From Thalassospira sp. MCCC 1A01428 (lineage in GTDB: Bacteria; Pseudomonadota; Alphaproteobacteria; Rhodospirillales; Thalassospiraceae): a stretch of 44,960 nt of DNA. The notes beneath the pieces are model-generated. The model was not told where the DNA came from and made no database searches. It saw nothing but the letters and a program-made list of their open reading frames with translations. The position numbers and the translations under genes were made by a program. Of this stretch, positions 23,759 through 32,763 are shown in pieces (within the stretch, counting starts at the first letter, position 1; each line of letters begins with the position of its first letter). The stretch is from positions 1 to 44,960 of the forward strand of contig NZ_JFJZ01000039.1 in NCBI RefSeq assembly GCF_002115825.1, given 5' to 3'.

Positions 23759-24835
23759 ATGGCCGCTCAGCGCACAGGACCCAACCTGACCAAAATTGCC
23801 TCCGCCCTTGGGGTGTCGACGGCAACCGTGTCCAATGCGCTGTCTGGCAAAGGTCGGGTTTCGGCAGATCTGGTCCAAAAAATCCGGCAAAAAGCCGATG
23901 AACTGGGATATGTACCCAGCAATGCTGGCCGCGCCTTGCGCACGGGCCGCTCGGGTGTTTTGGGGCTGGTCCTGCCCGACATTGCCAATCCGCTATTTCC
24001 GCAAATTGCCCAGGCCATGGAAATGGCGGCCTCAAATAATGGTTATGGCGTGCTCATTGCCGATTCACGCGGCGAAGTCACCACCCAGACCGATGCGATT
24101 GGCCGCTTAATCGAACGTGGTGTTGACGGGCTTATTGTTATTCCACGACGTGGCACCCGCATTGGCGCAGTTGGCTGCCCTGTCGCCATGGTCGATACCC
24201 CGTCCACTCCAGGCAACACTGTTTCCGCCGACCACTGGAATGGCGGCGAACAAATTGCCCGTCACCTCAGCGATCTTGGGCACAAAAAGATATTGCTGCT
24301 CGGCAATGACCCGGCATCGAACGTGCAAAATGACCGCATTGGCGGCATGAAAGCCGCCCTTGGCCACGATATTTGCCATCAAACCATCTGGCTGGAACCG
24401 ATATTGCGTAACGGGGGCACAACAGCATCCCTAAAACTGCCCCATCTGGTTGAAACCGGCGTAACGGCAGTTGCTACCGTATCCGACCTGCTGGCATTGC
24501 GGGTATTAACCGAACTGCAAACAGCGGGTTTTCGGGTGCCCGGACACGTCAGTGTTACCGGTTTTGATGATTTGATTTTCTCCCCGGTTGTGACCCCCGC
24601 GCTTACAACCGTTCATATGGATATGGCACAAATAGCCGAAATTGCCGTTGTGGCATTGTTGGCTGAAATAACTGGCAATCGCGCAATAAAAACAACAACA
24701 CCCCCTCAAAAAAGAACGGTCCCCGATACCGTCATGGCTGATACGTCCAGGGTTCCGATGGAACTGATCATTCGGTCTTCCACCGGCCCGGCTTTCCCTT
24801 ATCAAACCCACGTTCCCAATGGAGAGACGTTGTGA
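23759..24835 (+). CDS. LacI-family transcriptional regulator
   Basis: A repressor of 358 residues. The N-terminal LTKIASALGVSTATVSNALS is a textbook LacI helix-turn-helix, and GYVPSNAGRALRTGRSGVLG is the hinge region with the minor-groove helix. The rest is a periplasmic-binding-like effector domain with LVLPDIANPLFPQIAQAMEM, shortened here to LPDIANPLFPQ, and VSVTGFDDL near residue 265. Just upstream in-frame is a TTG at 23756; the ATG at 23759 with AGG six bases before it is used. The stop overlaps the GTG of the binding protein gene, so it is the first gene of the purine operon. A palindrome at 23700 is its probable operator. The effector may be a purine or nucleoside, by context only. Confidence 0.92.
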   Translation: MAAQRTGPNLTKIASALGVSTATVSNALSGKGRVSADLVQKIRQKADELGYVPSNAGRALRTGRSGVLGLVLPDIANPLFPQIAQAMEMAASNNGYGVLIADSRGEVTTQTDAIGRLIERGVDGLIVIPRRGTRIGAVGCPVAMVDTPSTPGNTVSADHWNGGEQIARHLSDLGHKKILLLGNDPASNVQNDRIGGMKAALGHDICHQTIWLEPILRNGGTTASLKLPHLVETGVTAVATVSDLLALRVLTELQTAGFRVPGHVSVTGFDDLIFSPVVTPALTTVHMDMAQIAEIAVVALLAEITGNRAIKTTTPPQKRTVPDTVMADTSRVPMELIIRSSTGPAFPYQTHVPNGETL

Positions 24836-25851
24836 AAAAACTGCTGCTGGCTTCATGCGCCCTTTTGCTGTCCCTTAATTCGGCACAGGCCGACGAACAA
24901 AAGCTGACAATTTCGGTTTATGGTTTTGCCCAGGATGCCTTCAAGGAAATTCTGTATAAACCGTTTGAAGAAAAATGCGGCTGTGAACTGGTTGTGGAAA
25001 CCGGAAATTCGGTCGAGCGTCTTGCCAAAATGGAAGCCAACAAGGACCATCCGGTAATTGACCTCGCGGTGATGACCACGCAGGATGCCCTTGCTGCCCA
25101 CCGCAAGGACCTGACCGATAAAATCGATACATCCAAACTGGCAAACTTTGACAAACTTTACGACATTGCCAAAGACCCTAACGGCGATGGTCACAGTCTT
25201 GGCTATACCTTTTACACAAGCTCGATCGCCTATCGTTCCGATAAAATCGACCTGACATCGTGGAAAGATCTTCTGTCTGACAAGCTGGCCGGCCATGTTG
25301 CCCTGCCCAACATCACCACCAGCCAGGGTCCGCTCACCCTTTATATGCTGGGCAAGGCTATGGGCGATGACGACACCACCCTGAAAGCTCCGATTGAAGA
25401 AGTCGGCAAGCACAAAGACGATATCGTTACCTTCTATGTCCGCTCCTCCCAATTGGTGCAGTTGATGCAGCAGGAAGAAATCTGGGCGGCACCAATTGGC
25501 CGATTTGCCTGGAAAGGCTTTTCCAAAATGGACCTGCCAATCAAATGGGCCACCCCGAAGGAAGGCCAGTCCGGCGGCATGAACGTGATGGTTTTAACCA
25601 AAGGCAGCGAACATCGCGATCTGGCCCTGCAATTCATGGATTTCTGGCTCTCGACCGATATCCAGACAAAACTTGCCGAAGGTCTGGTTGACAGCCCCGC
25701 GAACAAGGACGTCAAGGTTTCCGACGATATTGCCGACAACCTGACCTATGGTGCCGATACCGTTGCCAACCTGCATTTGATCCCGTCCGATGTCATGATC
25801 GATAATCGTGATGCATGGCTGAACCAGTGGAACGAAAAAGTCGGTCAATAA
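24832..25851 (+). CDS. ABC transporter binding protein of the PotD/iron-binding type
   Basis: A periplasmic receptor of 339 residues. The start is a GTG overlapping the regulator stop, with GGAGAG upstream. Residues 1-20 form a signal peptide ending SAQA. The mature protein opens LTISVYGFAQDAFKEI and PFEEKCGCELV, the layout of extracellular solute-binding proteins for polyamines, iron or thiamine (SBP_bac_6/8 groups). Two cysteines two residues apart (C-G-C near residue 49) are unusual and could be a disulphide. Downstream are PotB/PotC-like permeases, a PotA-like ATPase, a nucleoside hydrolase and an adenine deaminase. The ligand is therefore probably a purine nucleoside or base rather than a polyamine. 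That is inference from context. Confidence 0.88.
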   Translation: MKKLLLASCALLLSLNSAQADEQKLTISVYGFAQDAFKEILYKPFEEKCGCELVVETGNSVERLAKMEANKDHPVIDLAVMTTQDALAAHRKDLTDKIDTSKLANFDKLYDIAKDPNGDGHSLGYTFYTSSIAYRSDKIDLTSWKDLLSDKLAGHVALPNITTSQGPLTLYMLGKAMGDDDTTLKAPIEEVGKHKDDIVTFYVRSSQLVQLMQQEEIWAAPIGRFAWKGFSKMDLPIKWATPKEGQSGGMNVMVLTKGSEHRDLALQFMDFWLSTDIQTKLAEGLVDSPANKDVKVSDDIADNLTYGADTVANLHLIPSDVMIDNRDAWLNQWNEKVGQ

Positions 25852-25861
25852 CGCTTGCATC

Positions 25862-25892
25862 CAGGGTGCCATGCAATCGCTACGGCACCCTG
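25862..25892 (+). promoter_or_regulatory. Intergenic hairpin after the binding protein gene
   Basis: CAGGGTGCC (25862-25870) pairs with GGCACCCTG (25884-25892) around 13 bases. No T run follows. It probably protects the mRNA of the binding protein and raises its level relative to the permeases. Confidence 0.55.
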
Positions 25893-25997
25893 ATCATACT
25901 GCATTATTGTCCGCGAAATGCCGAATTAGCTTTGAATGCCCTCTCGCGACACCAACGCCAGGCATTCCACATATGACCACCCAAGCGAGCACCCAAA

Positions 25998-26825
25998 ATG
26001 TTTCAGAACCGGGCCGAGGCCTTTGCCCTGGTCATGCCTGCCGCCGTTTTTGCCGGAGCCGTCTTTCTGGTTCCTGTGCTTATTCTTCTGTCCGAAGGAT
26101 TTCACACCGCCGACGGCTGGAGCATACAGGCCTATATTGATTTCTTTTCCCATTCGCTTAATCAGGCGGTGTTTTTTCGCACCCTGAAACTGGCCGCAAT
26201 GGTCACCGCGGCCGCCGCCGTCATTGGCTATGCAGCTGCCTTTGCGATTGTAAACCTGCCCGCCAAAGGCAAAGGCCGGATCACCGGGCTTGTCGTACTG
26301 CCACTGATGATTTCACCGGTCGCACGTACCTATGCCTGGCTGGTTATTTTGGGGCGTACCGGCTTTGTCAATCAGGCGCTGGTGGCCATTGGTCTAAGCG
26401 ACGAACCGATCCGGTTTTTGTTTACCGAAACGGCGGTTTTTATCGGCCTGTTGCAGTTATTTTTGCCGCTTATGATCATTTCACTGATCAGCGCGCTTGA
26501 AAACATGCCGCGCGATGCGGTGCCCGCCGCGCGGGTTTTAGGTGCAAACTGGTTACAGGTTTTCACCCGCGTTATTTTACCGCTGACCCGCGAAGGGCTG
26601 GTCATTGGCGGTACGCTGGTTTTTACCGGTTCCATGACTGCCTATATCACTCCGGCCATTCTGGGCGGGTCCAAGGTTTTGATGCTGGAAACCCTGATGT
26701 ATCAACGTGTGACGGTTGCCAATGATTTTGTATCGGCCAGTGTCATCGCATTAATCCTGATTGTCATGGCGTTTTCGGCCAATCTTTTGCTTAAACGTCT
26801 GGCAACGGCGAGGAACAAACGATGA
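25998..26825 (+). CDS. ABC transporter permease of the PotB type
   Basis: An inner membrane permease of 275 residues with about six hydrophobic segments (for example AFALVMPAAVFAGAVFLVPV split at its prolines near residue 8-28). The cytoplasmic EAA loop is DAVPAARVLGANWLQVFTRV, at about residues 172-191, followed by ILPLTREGL. It pairs with the second permease to form the channel. The chosen ATG at 25998 has no strong ribosome site, and another ATG at 25973 is out of frame. The stop overlaps the next start (ATGA). Confidence 0.9.
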   Translation: MFQNRAEAFALVMPAAVFAGAVFLVPVLILLSEGFHTADGWSIQAYIDFFSHSLNQAVFFRTLKLAAMVTAAAAVIGYAAAFAIVNLPAKGKGRITGLVVLPLMISPVARTYAWLVILGRTGFVNQALVAIGLSDEPIRFLFTETAVFIGLLQLFLPLMIISLISALENMPRDAVPAARVLGANWLQVFTRVILPLTREGLVIGGTLVFTGSMTAYITPAILGGSKVLMLETLMYQRVTVANDFVSASVIALILIVMAFSANLLLKRLATARNKR

Positions 26826-27601
26826 CATCACGCCTGTTTTCCCCCCTCGTTCTTGTCCTTGTACTGGCGTTTCTGATCGGTCCTTTCGCCATTATCATTG
26901 CCGCCTCGCTTTCGGCCGGTGAAACTTTGGCTTTCCCGCCACAAGGATTGTCACTGCGCTGGGTTTTCAAGGTTTTTGAAATCGAAAGTTTCCGGCAAAG
27001 TTTCGGCATTTCGCTGTTTCTGGCCATTGGCGGCACCTTAATGGCGCTGATTTTGGGTGTTCCTGCCAGCTATGCTCTGTCGCGCTATAAGGTGCCCGGC
27101 GCCGAAACCATCCGTACCATTGTCTCCTCGCCCATCATTGTGCCCGGCATCATCGTGGGTCTGGCGTTGCTGCGTTATTTTGTCGTGCCGTTTAACACCG
27201 GCATTCTGTTTGCGTTATTTGTCGCCCATACCGCATTAATCCTGCCTTATGCGGTGCGCGTGGTTTCCGCCAGTCTGACCAACTTACGATCCGACATTGA
27301 AGAAGCCGCCGTTTTGCTGGGATCCTCGCGGGTTGGCGCGTTTTTCCGCGTGGTTTTGCCCAATATTCGCGGCGGTATTCTGGCGGCCTTCATTCTGGGT
27401 TTTGTCACCAGTTTTAACCAGGTACCGGTCTCGCTGTTTTTGTCGGGCCCCGGTGTGCGCACTCTGCCCATCGATATGCTGGCTTATATGGAAATCACCT
27501 ATGACCCGTCGGTCGCGGCCTTGTCGGCACTTCTGGCTTTCATGTCACTGGGTATTGTCTTTCTGGCCGAACGTTTCCTAGGATTTTCCCGCTATGTCTG
27601 A
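26822..27601 (+). CDS. ABC transporter permease of the PotC type
   Basis: A second permease of 259 residues with about six membrane segments. The EAA loop is IEEAAVLLGSSRVGAFFRVV, at about residues 159-178, followed by LPNIRGG, which contacts the ATPase. The opening TSRLFSPLVLVLVLAFLIGP and the ending with FLAERFLGFSRYV are typical of PotC-like subunits. The start overlaps the upstream stop by four bases and its own stop overlaps the ATPase start by eight, so all parts of the importer are coupled. Confidence 0.92.
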   Translation: MTSRLFSPLVLVLVLAFLIGPFAIIIAASLSAGETLAFPPQGLSLRWVFKVFEIESFRQSFGISLFLAIGGTLMALILGVPASYALSRYKVPGAETIRTIVSSPIIVPGIIVGLALLRYFVVPFNTGILFALFVAHTALILPYAVRVVSASLTNLRSDIEEAAVLLGSSRVGAFFRVVLPNIRGGILAAFILGFVTSFNQVPVSLFLSGPGVRTLPIDMLAYMEITYDPSVAALSALLAFMSLGIVFLAERFLGFSRYV

Positions 27602-28628
27602 TTCCCGCTTTCTCAGCCTTGAAAAACTGACCCTGTCCTATGGCAAAAACGTTGCCGTGCCGGAAATGGACCTTGATATTGGCAAAGGTGAACTCGTCGC
27701 CCTGCTTGGCCCGTCGGGCTGTGGTAAAACCACAACCATGCGCGCCATTGCCGGGTTGTTAAGCCCGTCATCGGGCACCATCCGCCTTGATGGCACCGAT
27801 ATTACCCGCACCCCGGCCAACAAACGCCCGGTCGGGCTGGTGTTTCAGTCCTATGCGCTGTTTCCGCACCTTAATGTTTACGAAAACGTTGCCTTTGGCC
27901 TGCGTTTGATGGGCGTCAAAGGCAAAGACCTTGAAGACCGGGTTAATCAGGGCCTTAAAACCGTTGGCCTTGGCAAATTCACCACCCGCAAACCGGCCGA
28001 ACTTTCCGGCGGGCAGCAACAACGTGTCTCGCTGGCACGGTCGATGGTGATGGAACCCAAGGTATTACTGCTAGACGAACCGTTATCAAACCTTGATGCC
28101 CGCCTGCGCCTTGAAATGCGGACCGAGTTGCAACGGGTGCAAAAGGAAAGCGGTGTGACCATGATTTTTGTCACCCACGACCAGGTCGAAGCCCTGGCAA
28201 TGGCAGACCGCATCATTGTGATGAAAGACGGGTTGATCGAACAAATCGGCACACCTGAAGAAATTTATAATCACCCGGTGTCGGATTTTGTTGCCGATTT
28301 TGTCGGCTTTGAAAATGTCTTTGCCCTGGAAAACGGCATGTTGAAAACCGGTGCCCAGCATGTCGACCTGCGCGGGACGGTTCCACCAAACACCAAGGGC
28401 CTTGCATGGCGCCCCGGCACCATCACGCTTGGTTCTGGTCCCCACCATGGGCAAGTTCGTGGCACATCCTTTGCCGGTGGCACACGGGAATATCTGCTTG
28501 ATACACCCCTGGGCCAGATTAAGGCCGAATGTGATGCGCACCTGCCGGTTCATCCGTTTGGCAGCACCGTTTCCTTTGATCTGAAAGTCGAAAAAGCAGC
28601 CCCACTGGCCCGTTTCGGGGGCCTGTGA
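27594..28628 (+). CDS. ABC transporter ATPase of the PotA type
   Basis: A cytoplasmic ATPase of 344 residues. Walker A GPSGCGKTT is near residue 39, the Q-loop is FQSYALFPHLNVYENVAFGL (from residue 84), the signature LSGGQQQR near 137, Walker B LLLDEPLSNLD near 158, and the H-loop VTHDQ near 191. The C-terminal 110 residues look like the TOBE regulatory part found in PotA and FbpC proteins. It powers the permease pair at 25998 and 26822. The stop overlaps the nucleoside hydrolase start, which ties the importer to purine salvage. Confidence 0.94.
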   Translation: MSDSRFLSLEKLTLSYGKNVAVPEMDLDIGKGELVALLGPSGCGKTTTMRAIAGLLSPSSGTIRLDGTDITRTPANKRPVGLVFQSYALFPHLNVYENVAFGLRLMGVKGKDLEDRVNQGLKTVGLGKFTTRKPAELSGGQQQRVSLARSMVMEPKVLLLDEPLSNLDARLRLEMRTELQRVQKESGVTMIFVTHDQVEALAMADRIIVMKDGLIEQIGTPEEIYNHPVSDFVADFVGFENVFALENGMLKTGAQHVDLRGTVPPNTKGLAWRPGTITLGSGPHHGQVRGTSFAGGTREYLLDTPLGQIKAECDAHLPVHPFGSTVSFDLKVEKAAPLARFGGL

Positions 28629-29560
28629 TGGCAATATGGATTGATACCGACATGGGGTTTGACGACATAGCTGCTGTGCTATGCGTGACCCATGCCGGTT
28701 TGAAAATCGACGGGATGTCGCTGGTGGCGGGCAATTGCCCGTTACCGCAAGTGTGCAGCAATGCCGCCGCCGCCGCATCACTGTTTAACTGGCAATTTCC
28801 CATTCATGCCGGACGGGCCTGCCCGGTTTTGGGCCGTCTTGAAACCGCCGAACGCATTATGGGACCAACCGGCATGTTAACCGCCGGCCAATCCCTGCCA
28901 TCCGCAACCCTAAAACCAGACATCCCGGCATTTGATGCCCTGTGTAACTGGCTGCAAGCACCAACCGCACCCGGCGATGAACGCCATATTCTGGCATTAG
29001 GCCCCCTTGGCAATATTGCCGCGCTGATACTGGCCCGCCCGGAACTGGCCGCCAAAATAGACCGTATAACATGGATGGGCGGGGCCGTAAGCCTGGGCAA
29101 CCATACGCCATCGGCGGAATATAATGCATTCGCCGACCCCGAAGCACTTTCCATTGTGCTTGCCCATAATGTGCCCTTGCGGATGGTGGACCTTGATTTA
29201 TGCCGTCAGGTAATTGCCACCCCGCAAGATGTTGTTGCGATCAGAAAGGCCAGGGGCAAAAACGCCCCGCTTTTAGCCGACCTGATCCAAGGCTATATCA
29301 ATATCGGCCTGTCACGCGGGCGACAGGGCATGGCAATATTTGATCCCTGTGCCGCAATTGCGGTTACCAATGACGATGTCATCACATTTGCCCCGGCCCG
29401 AATTGACATAGACCTTAATACCGGGCCGTCACGCGGTCGTACCATTGTGGACCCGCGCCCAGCCGCCATAAAAAATGCCGAATATGCCGTTGGTGTTGAT
29501 GCGGTTACCGCCCGCGAAATGATTTTTGCCGCCTTGCAAGCAGAAGCAGAAAAAGAATGA
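28628..29560 (+). CDS. Inosine-uridine-preferring nucleoside hydrolase family protein
   Basis: A cytoplasmic N-ribohydrolase of 310 residues that cuts nucleosides into a base and ribose. WIDTDMGFDD at residues 4-13 is the calcium-binding D-x-D-x-x-x-DD motif, with methionine in place of the usual proline. LGPLGNIA and the AEYNAFADPEA block (N-x-x-x-D-P-E-A) are also standard. In many members a histidine precedes the late aspartate and helps the leaving group; here the position is phenylalanine (IFDPCAAIAV, F238-D239). The ATG at 28628 is used; a GTG at 28625 is equally placed. The gene overlaps the ATPase before it and the adenine deaminase after it. It probably releases adenine or hypoxanthine from imported nucleosides. 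Confidence 0.9.
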   Translation: MAIWIDTDMGFDDIAAVLCVTHAGLKIDGMSLVAGNCPLPQVCSNAAAAASLFNWQFPIHAGRACPVLGRLETAERIMGPTGMLTAGQSLPSATLKPDIPAFDALCNWLQAPTAPGDERHILALGPLGNIAALILARPELAAKIDRITWMGGAVSLGNHTPSAEYNAFADPEALSIVLAHNVPLRMVDLDLCRQVIATPQDVVAIRKARGKNAPLLADLIQGYINIGLSRGRQGMAIFDPCAAIAVTNDDVITFAPARIDIDLNTGPSRGRTIVDPRPAAIKNAEYAVGVDAVTAREMIFAALQAEAEKE

Positions 29561-31344
29561 ATACCAGAACCAGCGAACCCGCAGATCTAAATGATGAAAC
29601 CCTGCGCAGCCGCGCCATCGCGGCCGCACGCGGCGATGCCCCGTTTGATGTGCTGATTACCGGCGGCCAGATCGTCGATATGGTCACCGGGGAAATGCGT
29701 CCGGCCGATATTGGCCTAACCGGCCCCCTGATCGCCAGCGTCCATGCCCCGGCCAGCCGCAAGGATGCCAATTGCACAATTGATGCAAACGGCAAATTCA
29801 TCACACCGGGCCTGATCGACAGCCACATGCATGTCGAAAGTTCAATGGTCACACCCGCAATTTATGCGCAAACCGTGGCCCCGCGCGGTGTGACCACCAT
29901 TGTCTGGGACCCGCATGAATTGGGCAATGTCCTTGGCAAGGATGGTGTAAAATGGGCTACGGCGGCCACCCGCAATCTGCCGCTACGTGCACTGGTTCTG
30001 GCCCCGTCCTGCGTGCCTGCGGCACCGGGACTGGAAGTTTCCGGCGCGGATTTTGACGGCGCAGCGATGGCCGACCTTCTGGCCTGGCCTGACATTGCCG
30101 GTGTTGCCGAAGTCATGAATATGCGCGGTGTCATTAACCGGACCGACCGCATGACCAATATCATGCAGGCCGGGTTGGCATCGGGTAAAATGATTTGTGG
30201 TCACGCACGCGGTTTAACCGGGGCGGATCTGCAAACCTTCATGACCGCTGGTGTCAGTTCCGATCACGAATTGACATCGAATGACGATTTGATGGAAAAA
30301 TTGCGCGCCGGTATTCACATCGAAATGCGCGGATCGCACGACCATTTATTGCCAGGTTTTGTTAAAACCATCAACGAACTGGGCTTTTTGCCGCAAACCG
30401 TTTCGCTGTGCACAGACGATGTTTTTCCCGATGATTTGGCCGACAAAGGCGGGCTGGACGATGTTGTACGTCGGCTGGTGTCCTATGGCATGCCCGCCAT
30501 TTGGGCCTTGCGCGCCGCAACGCTAAATGCAGCCACCCGGCTGGGCCGCAACGATCTGGGCCTTATCGCCGCCGGGCGCCGCGCCGATATCGCCATTTTT
30601 AACGACTTGACTGACTTTAACGCCAGTCATGTTCTCGTCAACGGCACCCTGGTCGCCCAAAATGGTGAAATCATCGTTTCTCCCCCGGCATTGGACCCGG
30701 CCCCGCTTTACGACACCATGAAAATCAAACCGTTAACCCCCAGCGATTTTTGCGTACAGGCAACGGGCAGCAAGGTAAAACTGGCAACCATCAACCAGCC
30801 CCGATTTACCCGCTGGGGTGAAATCATTGCCGATGTTAAAGACGGTTATGTGGTGCCACCCGCAGAAACCACCCTTATCGCGGTTGCCCATCGCCACGGC
30901 GTTGTCGATGCCCGGCCCCGGGTTGGCTTTTTAACCGGCTGGGGTAAATGGCGAGGTGCTGTTTGCACCAGCGTATCGCATGACAGCCACAACCTGACTG
31001 TTTTTGGCGGTAACGCGCACGATATGGCAATTGCCGCAAATGCCGTTATTACCGCTGGCGGCGGCATGGCCGTGGCATCGAACGGCAAAATCGATGCACT
31101 GCTACCTTTGCCGTTATGCGGGCTACTGTCCGAGGCATCGATGCGCGATGTCGCTAATCAATTCACTGCCATCCGCAGTGCAACCGACAATATTGTCGAC
31201 TGGAACCCGCCCTATCTGGTGTTCAAGGCGTTATTCGGGGCCACACTAGCCTGCAATATCGGCCCGCACCAAACCGACCGGGGCATTGCCGATGTCATCA
31301 GCGACACCGTGCTGGAAACACCGGTTTTGGAAATCCTGGCATAA
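29557..31344 (+). CDS. ade: Adenine deaminase
   Basis: A metal-dependent amidohydrolase of 595 residues that turns adenine into hypoxanthine and ammonia. GKFITPGLIDSHMHVESSM, at about residues 80-98, holds the HxH metal site. DPHELGNVLG, the NMRGV and GHARGL segments, GVSSDHELTS and LCTDDVFPDDL follow in the order known for adenine deaminases. The C-terminal region SVSHDSHNLTVFGGNAHDM is also characteristic. Full length matches the family. The ATG overlaps the nucleoside hydrolase stop (ATGA), and it ends the operon. Together with the hydrolase it would convert imported adenosine into hypoxanthine plus ribose. Confidence 0.92.
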   Translation: MNTRTSEPADLNDETLRSRAIAAARGDAPFDVLITGGQIVDMVTGEMRPADIGLTGPLIASVHAPASRKDANCTIDANGKFITPGLIDSHMHVESSMVTPAIYAQTVAPRGVTTIVWDPHELGNVLGKDGVKWATAATRNLPLRALVLAPSCVPAAPGLEVSGADFDGAAMADLLAWPDIAGVAEVMNMRGVINRTDRMTNIMQAGLASGKMICGHARGLTGADLQTFMTAGVSSDHELTSNDDLMEKLRAGIHIEMRGSHDHLLPGFVKTINELGFLPQTVSLCTDDVFPDDLADKGGLDDVVRRLVSYGMPAIWALRAATLNAATRLGRNDLGLIAAGRRADIAIFNDLTDFNASHVLVNGTLVAQNGEIIVSPPALDPAPLYDTMKIKPLTPSDFCVQATGSKVKLATINQPRFTRWGEIIADVKDGYVVPPAETTLIAVAHRHGVVDARPRVGFLTGWGKWRGAVCTSVSHDSHNLTVFGGNAHDMAIAANAVITAGGGMAVASNGKIDALLPLPLCGLLSEASMRDVANQFTAIRSATDNIVDWNPPYLVFKALFGATLACNIGPHQTDRGIADVISDTVLETPVLEILA

Positions 31345-31368
31345 CCGGACCTTCACCGGGCGTCGCAG

Positions 31369-31398
31369 GCGGGCCTTGTTTGCAGAAACAAGGCCCGC
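31369..31398. terminator. Hairpin between convergent ade-like and HlyD-like genes
   Basis: GCGGGCCTTGTTT (31369-31381) pairs perfectly with AAACAAGGCCCGC (31386-31398) around a four-base loop. It has only short A or T runs, so its strength as an intrinsic terminator is uncertain, but its place between two gene ends fits that role on both strands. Confidence 0.65.
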
Positions 31399-31449
31399 AA
31401 ACATTGCACGCATCACGCCTGATTATAGAACCTTGTTATTCATCATTGG

Positions 31450-32763
31450 TCAGCTTTCAGTGAAGGCGTTTTTCTTAACCTTGACCACCGGTTCAACAAA
31501 ATAATTCAAAACAGTTTTGCTGCCGGTCAGGATGTTAATCTCGGCAATCATGCCTGGCACAATTTCAAGATCATTTCCCCCACCATCGGTTAAACGCGAA
31601 AATACCCTTACAACAACCGGGTAAACCGGCTCTTTTGTTTCGGGCAATTCAATTGCATCAGCCCCAATCGTGGTCAATTCACCATCCAGCGACCCGTAAC
31701 GGGCAAAATCATAAGCCGTCAATTTAACCTTTACCCGCTGGCCGGGATGCAGAAATCCGATGTCGGCAGGTTTGATATGGGCTTCGACCAGAAAATCATC
31801 GTTAATCGGCACAATTTCAACCAATGCTTCGCCCGGTTGCGCCACCCCGCCCAGAGTGGTTTTCAAAATCTGGTTAACAATACCATCGACCGGAGAGCGT
31901 ATTTCAGACCGGTCCACTTTGCTGGCATAAGCGGGCAGGCTCTGCTCCAGCTCCGCCAGGTCCGCTGTAACTTTGGATAGCTCCTGCAAGGCATCCTTAC
32001 GAAAGGTTTCATGCATGGTTTTAAAACGCTCGGCAATCTCACCTAGTGCCAGATTAAGCCGTTCAATGCGGATCTGCGATGTCTGCTGTTTTCCCAGCAG
32101 CTCTGCATGGGTACGTTGCAACTGAATAAGCGACAATTTAGGTTCGATCCCACGTTCAACCAACGGCTGGATCATATCGATTTCCGATTGCGACAGCACC
32201 AGCCCCTCACTTGCGGTATTAAATTCGCTTTCGGCTTCGCGCTGTTCTTTTATCTTTTGCTGTTTTTGCTGTTCCAGCACCGCCAGTTCCGATGCCAGTT
32301 CCGATTGCCGCCCTTTAAACAGGCGTTGCTGGGTCAGGGTTACAGCCGGGGCGCTTTGCGTCAGACCTTGTGAAAACTGCAAATCAGTTCCCTGAATTTC
32401 GGCCGTTAACCGTTCAATCTGGGCTTGCAGGGCAAACTGTTTTTGTTCCAGCTGATTATATTCGCTTTGCGATGCCGTAGTATCAAGTACCAGCAACACA
32501 TCACCGCGATGCACCCGTTGCCCTTCATGCACCAGCAAATCCTTAATCATGCCGCCATGCATGGTTTGCACCTTTTGCAAATCCTGCGACGGAATAATTT
32601 TGCCCGATCCACGGGTGACTTCATCGACCTCGGCAATTGCAGCCCAGCTGATCATGCTAATCACGAACAAGGCAATCACGCACAACAACGCCCAACCTGA
32701 AAAAAACGATTTGCGACCGTTTATCTGACGGATGATTTCGGAATTAAGATCACGGTTACGCAT
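31450..32763 (-). CDS. HlyD-family membrane fusion protein of a type I secretion system
   Basis: A periplasmic adaptor of 437 residues that links the inner membrane exporter to the TolC-like pore. The start at 32763 follows AAGGAG and overlaps the exporter stop by eight bases; upstream in-frame codons lie within the exporter gene and give an unlikely basic tail. One membrane segment spans about residues 22-42 (LLCVIALFVISMISWAAIA). Then come a half lipoyl domain (GSGKIIPSQDLQKV, HEGQRVHRGDVLLVLDTT) and a long coiled coil of about residues 90-260, rich in Q, E and L. A second lipoyl half and beta-barrel follow, with RSPVDGIVNQILKTTLGGV and GQRVKVKLTAYDFARYG. It is the last gene of the adhesin secretion operon. 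Confidence 0.93.
   Translation of the reverse strand: MRNRDLNSEIIRQINGRKSFFSGWALLCVIALFVISMISWAAIAEVDEVTRGSGKIIPSQDLQKVQTMHGGMIKDLLVHEGQRVHRGDVLLVLDTTASQSEYNQLEQKQFALQAQIERLTAEIQGTDLQFSQGLTQSAPAVTLTQQRLFKGRQSELASELAVLEQQKQQKIKEQREAESEFNTASEGLVLSQSEIDMIQPLVERGIEPKLSLIQLQRTHAELLGKQQTSQIRIERLNLALGEIAERFKTMHETFRKDALQELSKVTADLAELEQSLPAYASKVDRSEIRSPVDGIVNQILKTTLGGVAQPGEALVEIVPINDDFLVEAHIKPADIGFLHPGQRVKVKLTAYDFARYGSLDGELTTIGADAIELPETKEPVYPVVVRVFSRLTDGGGNDLEIVPGMIAEINILTGSKTVLNYFVEPVVKVKKNAFTES

Noticed and set aside
24853..25452. A 199-codon minus-strand frame opposite the PotD-like gene
   Set aside because: It is antisense to a well-supported binding protein, and its product has no domain pattern or start signal.
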